DNA of 64,000 nt from the NCBI GenBank assembly GCA_039989475.1, contig JBDXHU010000013.1, positions 62,001 to 126,000 on the forward strand. Direction: 5' to 3'. This document shows, piece by piece, positions 50,433 through 61,994 of the stretch. Every line of letters begins with the position of its first letter. The stretch's first letter is position 1. This DNA is from JBDXHU01 sp039989475 (GTDB taxonomy: Bacteria; Pseudomonadota; Gammaproteobacteria; Pseudomonadales; Halieaceae). The translations under genes were made by a program, and so were the position numbers. The notes beneath the pieces are model-generated. The model was not told the origin of the DNA, made no database searches, and saw only the letters and a list, made by a program, of their open reading frames with translations.

Positions 50433-51205
50433 AAGGTGCTACGCGCAAGCCCGCCAGGCGCAAGCCACTGAGGCAGCGTCGTCTGCTACTGAAGTCGGCT
50501 GCAGCCTGGCGCCGGGTGCTGCAGCTGCTGTTCGGTTTTGGTCTTGCTGGCGGCCTGGTCGGCCTGCTGGCTTTTGCTGTCTGGCAATTGAAGACCATGC
50601 CGGTAGAGCGGGTGCTGGTGCGTGGTGAACTGCACCAGGTGTCGCGCGAAGCATTGATGGACGTGGTCAGCGATTCGATACAGGGCGGCTTTTTGTGGAC
50701 CGACCTGCATACGATTCGAACTCCGCTGGAACAATTGCCCTGGGTTCACCGGGTGGTCGTCAAGCGGCAGTGGCCGGACAGCCTGGTGGTACAGGTTGTC
50801 GAGCAACGGGCTATTGCCCACTGGGGCGATGCCGCCTACCTGAATCACGCCGGGGAGGTGTTTGCACCACCAGAGTACTCACTTCTCGATGGCCTGCCGC
50901 TGCTGGCGGGTCCCATCGGCAGCGAAGGCAAGGTGATGCTGCAGTACAAATTGATACAGGAGCGTCTGCAACCGCAGGGTTTGCAGGTAAGGCAACTGGA
51001 AATGGATCAACGCGGTGGTTTGACGGCCCAACTGCTGCGTGGTGGTCGGCTGGTATTCGGTCAGGGCGAGCTCGAAGCCAAGCTGGACCGTTTCCTCGCT
51101 GTCTACCGCTCGCGACTGGCGCTGCGCAGGCAGGCTGTACAGAGCGTTGATCTGCGCTACAGCCACGGGGCGGCAGTGGCCTGGCATGAACAACAAGAAT
51201 CATAA
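50429..51205 (+). CDS. ftsQ: Cell division protein FtsQ
   Basis: 258 residues from GTG within the ddl stop. Basic cytoplasmic tail (~1-25), one helix (FGLAGGLVGLLAFAVW), a POTRA domain beginning PVERVLVRGELHQVS, and PWVHRVVVKRQWPDSLVVQV, the FtsQ signature. Scaffold for FtsL-FtsB. Confidence 0.95.
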   Translation: MKGATRKPARRKPLRQRRLLLKSAAAWRRVLQLLFGFGLAGGLVGLLAFAVWQLKTMPVERVLVRGELHQVSREALMDVVSDSIQGGFLWTDLHTIRTPLEQLPWVHRVVVKRQWPDSLVVQVVEQRAIAHWGDAAYLNHAGEVFAPPEYSLLDGLPLLAGPIGSEGKVMLQYKLIQERLQPQGLQVRQLEMDQRGGLTAQLLRGGRLVFGQGELEAKLDRFLAVYRSRLALRRQAVQSVDLRYSHGAAVAWHEQQES

Positions 51206-51225
51206 GATCTAGGGAGACAGGGCTC

Positions 51226-52461
51226 ATGGGGAGCGCACAGGACAGAAAGATGATTGTAGGCCTGGATATCGGGACATCCAAGGTGGTTGCGATTGTCGGG
51301 GAAATTGGCGCCGACAGCACCATAGAGGTTGTTGGTATCGGTTCGCACCCCAGTAAAGGCCTGAAGAAGGGTGTGGTGGTGAATATTGAGTCCACGGTTC
51401 AGTCCATACAGCGTGCGGTAGAGGAAGCTGAGCTGATGGCCGGCTGCCAGATTCACTCGGTGTTTGTTGGTATCGCCGGCAGCCACATACGCAGCCTGAA
51501 CTCCCACGGCATCGTCGCGATCCGTGATCGCGAGGTGTACGCGCTGGATGTAGAGAGAGTCATTGATGCGGCCCAGGCCGTTGCTATCCCGGCCGATCAA
51601 CGTGTGCTGCACATACTGCCGCAGGAATACGTGATTGATAATCAGGAAGGGATCAAGGAGCCCTCGGGTATGTCCGGGGTCAGGCTCGAGGCCAAGGTTC
51701 ACCTGGTGACCTGCGCCACCAATGCTTCACAGAACATAGAGAAATGTATTCGCCGCTGTGGGCTGGAGGTGGAAGACATCATTCTTGAGCAACTCGCTTC
51801 CAGCTACTCGGTGTTGACCGAGGATGAAAAGGAATTGGGCGTTTGCCTGGTAGATATTGGCGGTGGCACTACTGATATCGCCATCTTCACCGAGGGCTCG
51901 ATTCGTCACACCGGAGTCATTCCCATAGCCGGTGACCAGGTGACTAATGATATTGCCATGGCCCTGCGCACACCGACCCAGCACGCCGAGGAAATCAAGA
52001 TCAAGTATGCCTGCGCACTGACCCAGCTAGCGGGTGCTGATGAAACCATCAAGGTGCCCAGCGTCGGTGACCGGCCGCCACGGGACCTGTCGCGCCAGGC
52101 ACTGGCCGAAGTTGTAGAGCCGCGCTACGACGAGCTCTTCACCCTGGTGCAGGCGGAGTTGCGTCGCAGCGGATTTGAGGACCTGATTCCCGCCGGCATA
52201 GTGCTCACCGGTGGCACCTCCAAGATGGAAGGGGTGGTGGAATTGGCAGAGGAAATTTTCCACATGCCAGTGCGGGTGGGTCTGCCGCAGTCTGTTATGG
52301 GCCTGACCGACATTGTCCGCAACCCGATTTATTCAACCGGTGTTGGCTTGCTCCAGTACGGAACGGAGCAGCAGGAGAACGGCGTGGTAGGTGTGTCGCG
52401 GGGGCCCGTACAGGCCAGTCCGTGGCAGCGACTGCGCAACTGGATACAAAACAATTTTTAG
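51226..52461 (+). CDS. ftsA: Cell division protein FtsA
   Basis: 411 residues, actin-like: GLDIGTSKVVAIVGE, VDIGGGTTDIAIF and IVLTGGTSKMEGVVE bind ATP; the 1C domain lies around residues 85-160. The C-terminal WQRLRNWIQNNF is the amphipathic membrane anchor that tethers FtsZ. Confidence 0.98.
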   Translation: MGSAQDRKMIVGLDIGTSKVVAIVGEIGADSTIEVVGIGSHPSKGLKKGVVVNIESTVQSIQRAVEEAELMAGCQIHSVFVGIAGSHIRSLNSHGIVAIRDREVYALDVERVIDAAQAVAIPADQRVLHILPQEYVIDNQEGIKEPSGMSGVRLEAKVHLVTCATNASQNIEKCIRRCGLEVEDIILEQLASSYSVLTEDEKELGVCLVDIGGGTTDIAIFTEGSIRHTGVIPIAGDQVTNDIAMALRTPTQHAEEIKIKYACALTQLAGADETIKVPSVGDRPPRDLSRQALAEVVEPRYDELFTLVQAELRRSGFEDLIPAGIVLTGGTSKMEGVVELAEEIFHMPVRVGLPQSVMGLTDIVRNPIYSTGVGLLQYGTEQQENGVVGVSRGPVQASPWQRLRNWIQNNF

Positions 52462-52518
52462 GTTGTAAGCCGGTCGTGCGCGAGTGCGGCCTTCTATAAG
52501 AAAGGGGAGAAACTAAAG

Positions 52519-53676
52519 ATGTTTGAACTAATAGATAATGTACCTGAGAGTGCTGTAATAAAGGTCATCGGCGTGGGGGGCGGTGGCGGTAACGCCGTTA
52601 AACACATGATTGCCAACGCAGTGGAGGGTGTGGATTTTATCTGCGCCAATACCGATGCGCAGGCGCTGTCCGATGTTGAATCCAGAACCGTTCTGCAAAT
52701 GGGTGGAGATATCACCAAGGGATTGGGCGCAGGTGCTAACCCGGATATCGGGCGCGCTGCGGCCATGGAAGATCGCGACCGTATTGCCGACGCGCTTAAT
52801 GGCGCCGACATGGTGTTTATTACGGCCGGTATGGGTGGCGGCACTGGCACGGGTGCAGCGCCAGTGGTGGCAGAGGTGGCCCGCGAAATGGGAATCCTTA
52901 CCGTTGCGGTGGTCACGCGTCCATTCGTATTCGAAGGCAAGAAGCGTACGGTGGTTGCCGATGAAGGCATGAAGCAATTACAGCAGCATGTTGATTCACT
53001 GATCACTATACCTAACGAAAAGTTGCTGGAAGTGCTTGGCAAAAACACCTCACTGCTGGACGCCTTCAAGGAAGCCAACGATGTGTTGCTGGGTGCGGTA
53101 CAGGGTATTGCTGACCTGATCATCCGACCGGGCATGATAAACGTCGACTTTGCCGATGTTCGCACCGTGATGTCCGAGATGGGTATGGCGATGATGGGTA
53201 CCGGTAATTCTCGCGGTGAGGGCCGTGCCCGGGAAGCTGCCGAAGCGGCAATCCGCAGTCCGCTGCTGGAGGATATTAACCTCGAAGGCGCGCGCGGTAT
53301 CCTGGTTAACATCACCGCTGGTCTCGATTTGTCCCTGGGCGAGTTCTCGGAAGTCGGCGACACCATTGAGGAGTTTGCCTCAGAGAATGCCACGGTTGTG
53401 GTGGGTACCGTCATCGACCCCGACATGAGTGACGACCTCAAGGTCACCGTGGTCGCAACCGGGCTTGGTGCTGAAGCCATGCGCGCTCCGCTACAGGTCG
53501 TGGACTCCCAGCCCAGAACGGTTGCTGAGGGCACCGAGAGCAGCACTCGCACTCGCAGCCAGCCAGCGGGCGAAGAGGCAGCGGCCGAGGCGCAGGCCGA
53601 ACCGGGTCTGGCGGCTGCAGTTGGCCAGGAAGACTACTTCGATATCCCGGCCTTCCTGCGTCGCCAGGCTGACTGA
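52519..53676 (+). CDS. ftsZ: Cell division protein FtsZ
   Basis: 385 residues. GTP loop GMGGGTGTGAAP, T7 loop with NVDFADVRTVM, a flexible linker (~320-365) and the C-terminal peptide FDIPAFLRRQAD that binds FtsA and ZipA. GGGGAGAA ribosome site upstream. A 7-bp inverted repeat (53686-53692 with 53716-53722) follows the stop but has no T-run. Confidence 0.98.
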   Translation: MFELIDNVPESAVIKVIGVGGGGGNAVKHMIANAVEGVDFICANTDAQALSDVESRTVLQMGGDITKGLGAGANPDIGRAAAMEDRDRIADALNGADMVFITAGMGGGTGTGAAPVVAEVAREMGILTVAVVTRPFVFEGKKRTVVADEGMKQLQQHVDSLITIPNEKLLEVLGKNTSLLDAFKEANDVLLGAVQGIADLIIRPGMINVDFADVRTVMSEMGMAMMGTGNSRGEGRAREAAEAAIRSPLLEDINLEGARGILVNITAGLDLSLGEFSEVGDTIEEFASENATVVVGTVIDPDMSDDLKVTVVATGLGAEAMRAPLQVVDSQPRTVAEGTESSTRTRSQPAGEEAAAEAQAEPGLAAAVGQEDYFDIPAFLRRQAD

Positions 53677-53847
53677 GGCGATGTGACTGGCCGCCCTTAG
53701 CGTCCAGCGGTGCCTGGCCAGTTCCAGGCTCCCCGGAAACGGGTTGTCGCGCGCGCTCCCCTGCGCCGGCAACTCGTTTACCTAAAATGGTATTTCTGTT
53801 GCAGATATGCCATATTTGCTCCCTCTAGGGGAGTTAGACCGGTAAGA

Positions 53848-54828
53848 ATGAAAATCATTCTCATTAACAGGAGGCTGGGCGCGTCCCGGGCGATTGCGCT
53901 CGGACGGTGGTCGCGTGCGGTTATTTCCCTGTGCTGCCTGGGTTTACCTCTTGGTATGGTGGGCCTTGGTTACTACATCGCGCAGTCCGGGCAGGCGGCC
54001 ATTGGCGCTCTCAGCCCGCTGCAGGATGAAATTGACGCCCAGAACCAGGCTGTAGCCGATCTCCGTGCCGAGGCCGGGCGACGCCTGCAATCCCTGTCAC
54101 TGTCTGTTGCCGAAATGGAGGCGCGTCTGTTGCGCCTCGACGCAATGGGACAGCGCCTTACCGACCTGGCTGGTCTGGATGACGGCGAATTTGACTTTAG
54201 CCGTAGCCCGGCCCTTGGTGGTCCCCTCACCAATCAACCCCTGGCCATTGCAGTTGGCGCTGCGCCGGCAGCCTCCAATCCAGAAGCCTCTACTGAGGCA
54301 GCCCTCACCATGGCACCCTCTACCCTGGCCTCGGAAATGGGTGAGCTGGAGCAACTAATTGCGGATCGCGAACAACAGTTGGACCTGTTGCAGGCACTGT
54401 TGTCTAACCGGCAGTTGCAAGATGACATATTCCTTTCCGGGCGACCCATCAGCAAAGGCTGGATGTCCTCCGCCTTTGGACAGCGTAAGGATCCATTTAC
54501 CGGCCAGTCAGATTGGCACCAGGGCGTGGACTTTGCCGGCAAGCTGGGCTCAGACATAGTTGCTGTAGCCGGTGGCGTGGTGACCTGGTCGGGTGACCGT
54601 TACGGTTACGGCGATATGATAGAGATCAGCCATGGTGGTGGATATTCCACACGCTATGCGCACAACAAGGAAAACCTGGTCAAGGTTGGCGATATCGTCA
54701 AGAAAGGCCAGTCCATTGCCCTCATGGGCAGTAGCGGTCGTTCTACTGGTCCGCATGTTCACTACGAGGTTTACAAGCACGGTCGCCCCGTCGATCCTGC
54801 CAGCTACGTCCGCCGCACCCGCCGCTGA
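53848..54828 (+). CDS. M23-family peptidoglycan endopeptidase, membrane-anchored
   Basis: 326 residues from the ATG at 53848. One N-terminal helix (AVISLCCLGLPLGMVGLGYY), a coiled-coil segment (~55-110), then the LytM domain with metal ligands in QSDWHQGVDFAGKLGSD (His, Asp) and GPHVHYEVYKHG. All zinc ligands are present, so it is probably an active endopeptidase. Similar M23 genes precede secA in Pseudomonas relatives. The open frame extends upstream into the intergenic region without similarity. Confidence 0.93.
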   Translation: MKIILINRRLGASRAIALGRWSRAVISLCCLGLPLGMVGLGYYIAQSGQAAIGALSPLQDEIDAQNQAVADLRAEAGRRLQSLSLSVAEMEARLLRLDAMGQRLTDLAGLDDGEFDFSRSPALGGPLTNQPLAIAVGAAPAASNPEASTEAALTMAPSTLASEMGELEQLIADREQQLDLLQALLSNRQLQDDIFLSGRPISKGWMSSAFGQRKDPFTGQSDWHQGVDFAGKLGSDIVAVAGGVVTWSGDRYGYGDMIEISHGGGYSTRYAHNKENLVKVGDIVKKGQSIALMGSSGRSTGPHVHYEVYKHGRPVDPASYVRRTRR

Positions 54829-54854
54829 AATAAGTCCCGTTCCACGCAAGCACC

Positions 54855-54885
54855 GCCGACCCCGCCTATGCTTGGGTCGGCTTTT
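54855..54885 (+). terminator. Rho-independent terminator between the M23 gene and secA
   Basis: Perfect 8-bp stem GCCGACCC / GGGTCGGC around an 11-base loop, followed by TTTT. It separates secA from upstream transcripts. Confidence 0.78.
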
Positions 54886-54917
54886 CACGATATACCCTGG
54901 AAAAGTCACTTCACACC

Positions 54918-57627
<2,710 letters not shown>

Positions 57628-57641
<14 letters not shown>

Positions 57642-58845
57642 GCCCGCCGGCGCGGTATTGCCTGTTGCGGGTATACGCCTTGGCGTCACCAGCGCCGGTA
57701 TAAAGGCCGCGGGTCGACTGGACCTGGTGGCCATAGAGCTGGCTGAAGGCGCAAGTGTCGCAGCCACATTTACCCGCAATGCTTTTTGTGCGGCGCCAGT
57801 GCAGGTGGCACGTGAACACCTGTGCTCGACTGGCCCACGCTACCTCCTGATCAATACTGGCAACGCCAACGCGGGCACTGGCGCACGCGGGCTGGCCGAT
57901 GCTGTCGCCTGCTGTGCCGGCCTGGCGGATTTGACCGCTGTACAAGAGAATGCCGTGCTGCCCTTTTCCACCGGTGTGATTGGCGAGCACTTGCCGGTGC
58001 AGCGTATCCTGCAGGCCTTGCCTGCCGCACTGGAGGATATGGCGGCGGACAACTGGGAGCGAGCAGCCAGTGGGATCCTGACCACCGATACCCGGCCCAA
58101 GGCCGGTAGTCGCCAGCTGCAGTTGTCCGGGCAGACCATCACCCTGACCGGTATGGCCAAGGGCGCGGGTATGATTCGGCCGAATATGGCCACGATGCTC
58201 GCCTACCTTGCGACTGATGCGAATATCGAAGCGCGCTTGCTGGAACAGTTGTGGCGAGAGGTGGTTGAGCAGAGCTTTAACCGGGTCACGGTGGACGGGG
58301 ATACCTCTACCAATGACGCAGCCGTACTGGTAGCAACAGGCGCTGCCGGCAATGCCATGATTGATAGTGCACAGCACGAGGATTTCCCGGCCTTGCGTGA
58401 TGCCCTGTTGGCGCTAGCGCTGGAACTGGCCCAGGCCCTGGTGCGCGATGCCGAGGGTGCCAGTAAGTTTATGGCAGTGCGGGTAGCTCAGGCCCGCGAT
58501 GAAGCCGAGGCCCTGGAAATTGCATATACGGTTGCGCATTCACCACTGGTCAAGACCGCCTTGTTTGCCAGTGATCCCAACTGGGGCCGACTGCTTGCCG
58601 CTATTGGTCGGGCTGATGTCGAGGCGCTTGATGTAGACAAGGTAGAGCTGAGTATTAATGGCGTACTGATTGCCAGCGATGGCTGCCGCGCCGCCAGCTA
58701 TACCGAGGAGCAGGGCGTTGAGGCAATGGCCCCCACCGATATCGACGTCGACATCCTCCTGGCCAGGGGCGAAGCGCAGGCCACGGTCTGGACTTCCGAC
58801 CTGTCCTACGACTACGTGCGTATTAACGCCGAGTATCGGACCTGA
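57628..58845 (+). CDS. argJ: Bifunctional ornithine acetyltransferase / N-acetylglutamate synthase
   Basis: 405 residues from the ATG at 57628 inside the secA end; an earlier frame within secA has no similarity. ArgJ self-cleaves before Thr in KGAGMIRPNMATMLAYL; NDAAVLVATG and SDPNWGRLLAAIG are also conserved. Catalyses the cyclic acetyl-transfer steps of arginine synthesis. Confidence 0.96.
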
Positions 58846-59234
58846 TGTCACGCGTGCATGTGGCGGTCGGCGTTATTCTCAACGACCGCGGTGAAATCCT
58901 TATTAGCAAACGCCACGCCGACTCACACCAGGGCGGTCTCTGGGAATTTCCCGGTGGCAAGCTGGAATCTGGTGAGTCCGTGCTACAGGCACTGCAGCGC
59001 GAGTTGCTGGAAGAGTTGGGTATTGTGATCGGCTCCAGCCGCGCGCTGATGGAAATCAGTCACGACTACAGTGACAAGCAGGTGTTGCTGGATGTATGGC
59101 TGATCAATGAGTTTAGTGGCAGCGCCAGCAGTCGCGAAGGCCAGCCCTTGCGCTGGGTGGTGCCGGCAGCGCTGACCGATTTCGATTTTCCCGTGGCCAA
59201 TGTGCCAATTGTCGAGGCTTGCCTGGACCTTTGA
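58845..59234 (+). CDS. mutT: 8-oxo-dGTP diphosphatase MutT
   Basis: 129 residues with the Nudix box GGKLESGESVLQALQRELLE continuing into Glu-Leu-Gly. Removes oxidised GTP from the nucleotide pool. Start overlaps the argJ stop (TGATG). Ends 1 bp from the convergent coaE. Confidence 0.95.
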   Translation: MSRVHVAVGVILNDRGEILISKRHADSHQGGLWEFPGGKLESGESVLQALQRELLEELGIVIGSSRALMEISHDYSDKQVLLDVWLINEFSGSASSREGQPLRWVVPAALTDFDFPVANVPIVEACLDL

Positions 59235-59235
59235 T

Positions 59236-59856
59236 TTAGTCCTTTGAGCGTTGCAGCAATTTCTGGTGCAGCGATTCCACCTGTGCTTGCAGATGTCCCA
59301 GGTCGCCGCTGTTATCAATGACCTCCTCTGCCAGGGCCAAACGCTCCTCCCGCTGCATCTGTGCGTTCATAATCCGTCGCACCTGGGCCTCGTCATTCTG
59401 GTCGCGCTGCATTGTACGCTTCAGTTGCATCTGCTCCGGCACGTCGACCACCACTGTCAGGTCACACAGCTGCTTTTGGCTGGTCTCCAATAACAGGGGC
59501 GAGGCGAGGATTACATAGGCAGAAGTGGCAGCGGCGATCTGCGCGACTATCTCTTCCCCTATCAGCGGGTGCGTCAATTGCTCCAGCCACTCGCGCTGTG
59601 CCGGCTCGGCAAAGACAATAGCACGCAAGGCTGCGCGGTCCAGGCTGCCATCGGCCAGGATGACTTGTTCACCAAAATGTTTGGCGACAGCGGCCAGCGC
59701 CGGACGGCCAGATTCCATGATGGTGCGTGCTGCCAGGTCGGCATCTACTACGGTAATACCCAGCGATTCAAAGTGATCGGTGGCGGCGGTCTTGCCGCTG
59801 CCGATGCCGCCCGTCACGCCGACCACCAGGCGTGGATTAGCGCGCGCCGGACTCAT
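59236..59856 (-). CDS. coaE: Dephospho-CoA kinase
   Basis: 206 residues; P-loop GVTGGIGSGKTAATDHF and VDADLAARTI, ASPLLLETSQ. Last step of CoA synthesis. Follows pilD by 15 bp in the pilB-pilC-pilD-coaE order also found in Pseudomonas. Confidence 0.96.
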   Translation of the reverse strand: MSPARANPRLVVGVTGGIGSGKTAATDHFESLGITVVDADLAARTIMESGRPALAAVAKHFGEQVILADGSLDRAALRAIVFAEPAQREWLEQLTHPLIGEEIVAQIAAATSAYVILASPLLLETSQKQLCDLTVVVDVPEQMQLKRTMQRDQNDEAQVRRIMNAQMQREERLALAEEVIDNSGDLGHLQAQVESLHQKLLQRSKD

Positions 59857-59871
59857 TGCGGGTCACTCTGT

Positions 59872-60747
59872 CTAGGCATTACCCAGTGTGCGCCAGTACC
59901 AGTCCATCAGCTCAGCACCCCAGACAAAAGCGATCCAGCCGGCGATGGCCAGGTAGGGTCCGAAGGGCATGGGAATATCCTTGCCACGCTTTTGCAGCAG
60001 CATCAGCAGGATGCCCAATATCGCACCGACGAAGGACGACAGCAGTATGATCATGGGCAGTGACTGCCAGCCCAGCCAGGCACCGAGTGCTGCCAGCAAT
60101 TTGAAATCACCGTAGCCCATGCCCTCCTTGCCGGTTGCCAGCTTGAACAACCAGTAAACGCTCCACAGAATCAGGTATCCGGCCATGGCGCCGATGACCG
60201 CATCGGGCAGTGATGCGAATACCCCGAACAGGTTGAACAGCAGGCCCAGCCACAGCAGTGGCAGGGTAATGCTGTCGGGCAGCAGCATGGTATCGAAATC
60301 AATCATGGTAAGCGCAAGCAGCGCCCAGGTGAGCAGCAGGGCGCCCAGCAAAGCCGCACCGGCGGTGCCGAAATGCAGGCCCAGAATGATTGCCAGCAAG
60401 CCGCTGGTCAGTTCGATAATGGGATAGCGCAGGGAGATTCCACTACCGCACTGGCTGCATCGACCGCGCAGGGCGATGTAGCTCAGCACCGGGATGTTCT
60501 CCCAGGGCTTGATGGCGTGCCCGCAGTGGGGGCAGCGCGAGTTGGGTTGCGCCAGGTTGAATGCTTCCTCGGATATTTCGGTGTCGGTTTCCAGCAACTG
60601 GGAGCAGTACAACTGTTCGTCCCGTTCGATCATGACCGGTACACGGTAGATGACCACGTTGAGGAAACTGCCCACGGTCAGGCCCAGCAGCAACAGCGAG
60701 AAGCCCAACAGCAGCGGGTGCTGGTTCAGGGCGGCGAGAACTTCCAT
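59872..60747 (-). CDS. pilD: Prepilin peptidase / N-methyltransferase
   Basis: 291 residues from the ATG at 60747. Zinc-binding CPHCGH and CSQCGSG in the cytoplasmic loop; catalytic aspartates in DFDTMLLPDSITLP and GMGYGDFKLLAALG; about eight membrane helices. Cuts and N-methylates type IV pilins and type II secretion pseudopilins. Confidence 0.95.
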   Translation of the reverse strand: MEVLAALNQHPLLLGFSLLLLGLTVGSFLNVVIYRVPVMIERDEQLYCSQLLETDTEISEEAFNLAQPNSRCPHCGHAIKPWENIPVLSYIALRGRCSQCGSGISLRYPIIELTSGLLAIILGLHFGTAGAALLGALLLTWALLALTMIDFDTMLLPDSITLPLLWLGLLFNLFGVFASLPDAVIGAMAGYLILWSVYWLFKLATGKEGMGYGDFKLLAALGAWLGWQSLPMIILLSSFVGAILGILLMLLQKRGKDIPMPFGPYLAIAGWIAFVWGAELMDWYWRTLGNA

Positions 60748-60757
60748 CAAGTCAGTC

Positions 60758-61978
60758 TTATACCACAGACCCAAGCATGAAGATCGGCAGGTACATTGCA
60801 ATCATCAGGCCGCCCACCAGAACACCCAGTACCGACATGATGATCGGCTCCATCAGTGAGCTGAGGCTGTCGACCGAGTTGTCCACCGCGTCTTCGTAGA
60901 AGGTTGCGACCTTCTCCAGCATCTCGTCCAGGGCACCGGATTCCTCACCAATCGATACCATCTGCAGCAGCATCATCGGGAACATGCCGGTGGTCTGAAT
61001 CGAATCAAACAGGGTCGATCCAGTGGTGACGTCGTCGCGTATCTGCCGGATCGCCTTGGCGTAGGGAATACTGCCCGCGGCACCCGACACCGAATCCAGT
61101 GCGTCCACCAGCGGAACACCGGCGGCGAAGGTAGTGGCCAGCGTCCTCGAAAAGCGGGCAATTACCGAATTGAAGACAATATCGCCGATGACCGGCATTT
61201 TCAGCATGGCCCGGTCCTGGGCCTCTCGAAATGCAAATGAGCGCTTATGCACTTCCTTGTAGGCGTAACTGGCCAGGATCAGCCCTATCAATACGACGAA
61301 CCACCAGTCCTGGGCGACGTTGGAAATCATCAATACGAACAGGGTAAATGCGGGCAGGTCGGCGCCAAAGCTGGAGAAGGTTTCTGCGAACTGGGGTACT
61401 ACCTTGACCAGCAGCAAGGCGGTCACAATCAAGGCCACGCAAACCACCGCTATCGGGTAGGTCAGGGCCTTCTTGATTTTTGCCTTGAGCGCTTCGGACT
61501 TCTCCTTGTAGGTAGCGACCCGGTCGAGCATAGTCTCCAGGGTACCCGAGGCTTCGCCCGAAGACACCAGGTTGCAGAACAGCTCGTCGAAGTACTGGGG
61601 GAATTTCTCCAGTGCCAGGGACAGGCCGGTACCGGAGGCCACATCATTTTTTATGCTGCTAACCACCTCGCGCATGCTGGGATTGTCCAGGCCCTCACCA
61701 ACAATATCGAAGCTCTGAACCAGGGGTACACCGGCCTTCATCATGGTTGCCAACTGGCGGGAAAAGATAGCAATATCCTGCGGCTTAATCTTCTTGCCGC
61801 CAGCACCGAAGAGGGGCTTGGACTTCTTGCGAACAGTCTTCGGCTTGATGCCCTGACGACGCAATTGTGCCTTGGCCATGGCCAGGCTGACGGATTCAAT
61901 TTCACCCTTGCTGCTGCGGCCCTGTTTGTCCGTGCCCTGCCAGGTGAAAACCTGTCCTTTCGCTGCACTGGTTGCCAT
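60758..61978 (-). CDS. pilC: Type IV pilus inner-membrane platform protein PilC
   Basis: 406 residues: two GspF domains with AIFSRQLATMMKAGVPLVQ and FSRTLATTFAAGVPLVDAL, plus three membrane helices. Anchors the PilB motor. It lies 16 bp from pilB and 10 bp from pilD. Confidence 0.96.
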   Translation of the reverse strand: MATSAAKGQVFTWQGTDKQGRSSKGEIESVSLAMAKAQLRRQGIKPKTVRKKSKPLFGAGGKKIKPQDIAIFSRQLATMMKAGVPLVQSFDIVGEGLDNPSMREVVSSIKNDVASGTGLSLALEKFPQYFDELFCNLVSSGEASGTLETMLDRVATYKEKSEALKAKIKKALTYPIAVVCVALIVTALLLVKVVPQFAETFSSFGADLPAFTLFVLMISNVAQDWWFVVLIGLILASYAYKEVHKRSFAFREAQDRAMLKMPVIGDIVFNSVIARFSRTLATTFAAGVPLVDALDSVSGAAGSIPYAKAIRQIRDDVTTGSTLFDSIQTTGMFPMMLLQMVSIGEESGALDEMLEKVATFYEDAVDNSVDSLSSLMEPIIMSVLGVLVGGLMIAMYLPIFMLGSVV

Positions 61979-61994
61979 ACGCTATCCCGCTCTC

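Noticed and set aside
53686..53722. Terminator after ftsZ
   Set aside because: There is a 7-bp inverted repeat, but the loop is 23 bases and no T-run follows.
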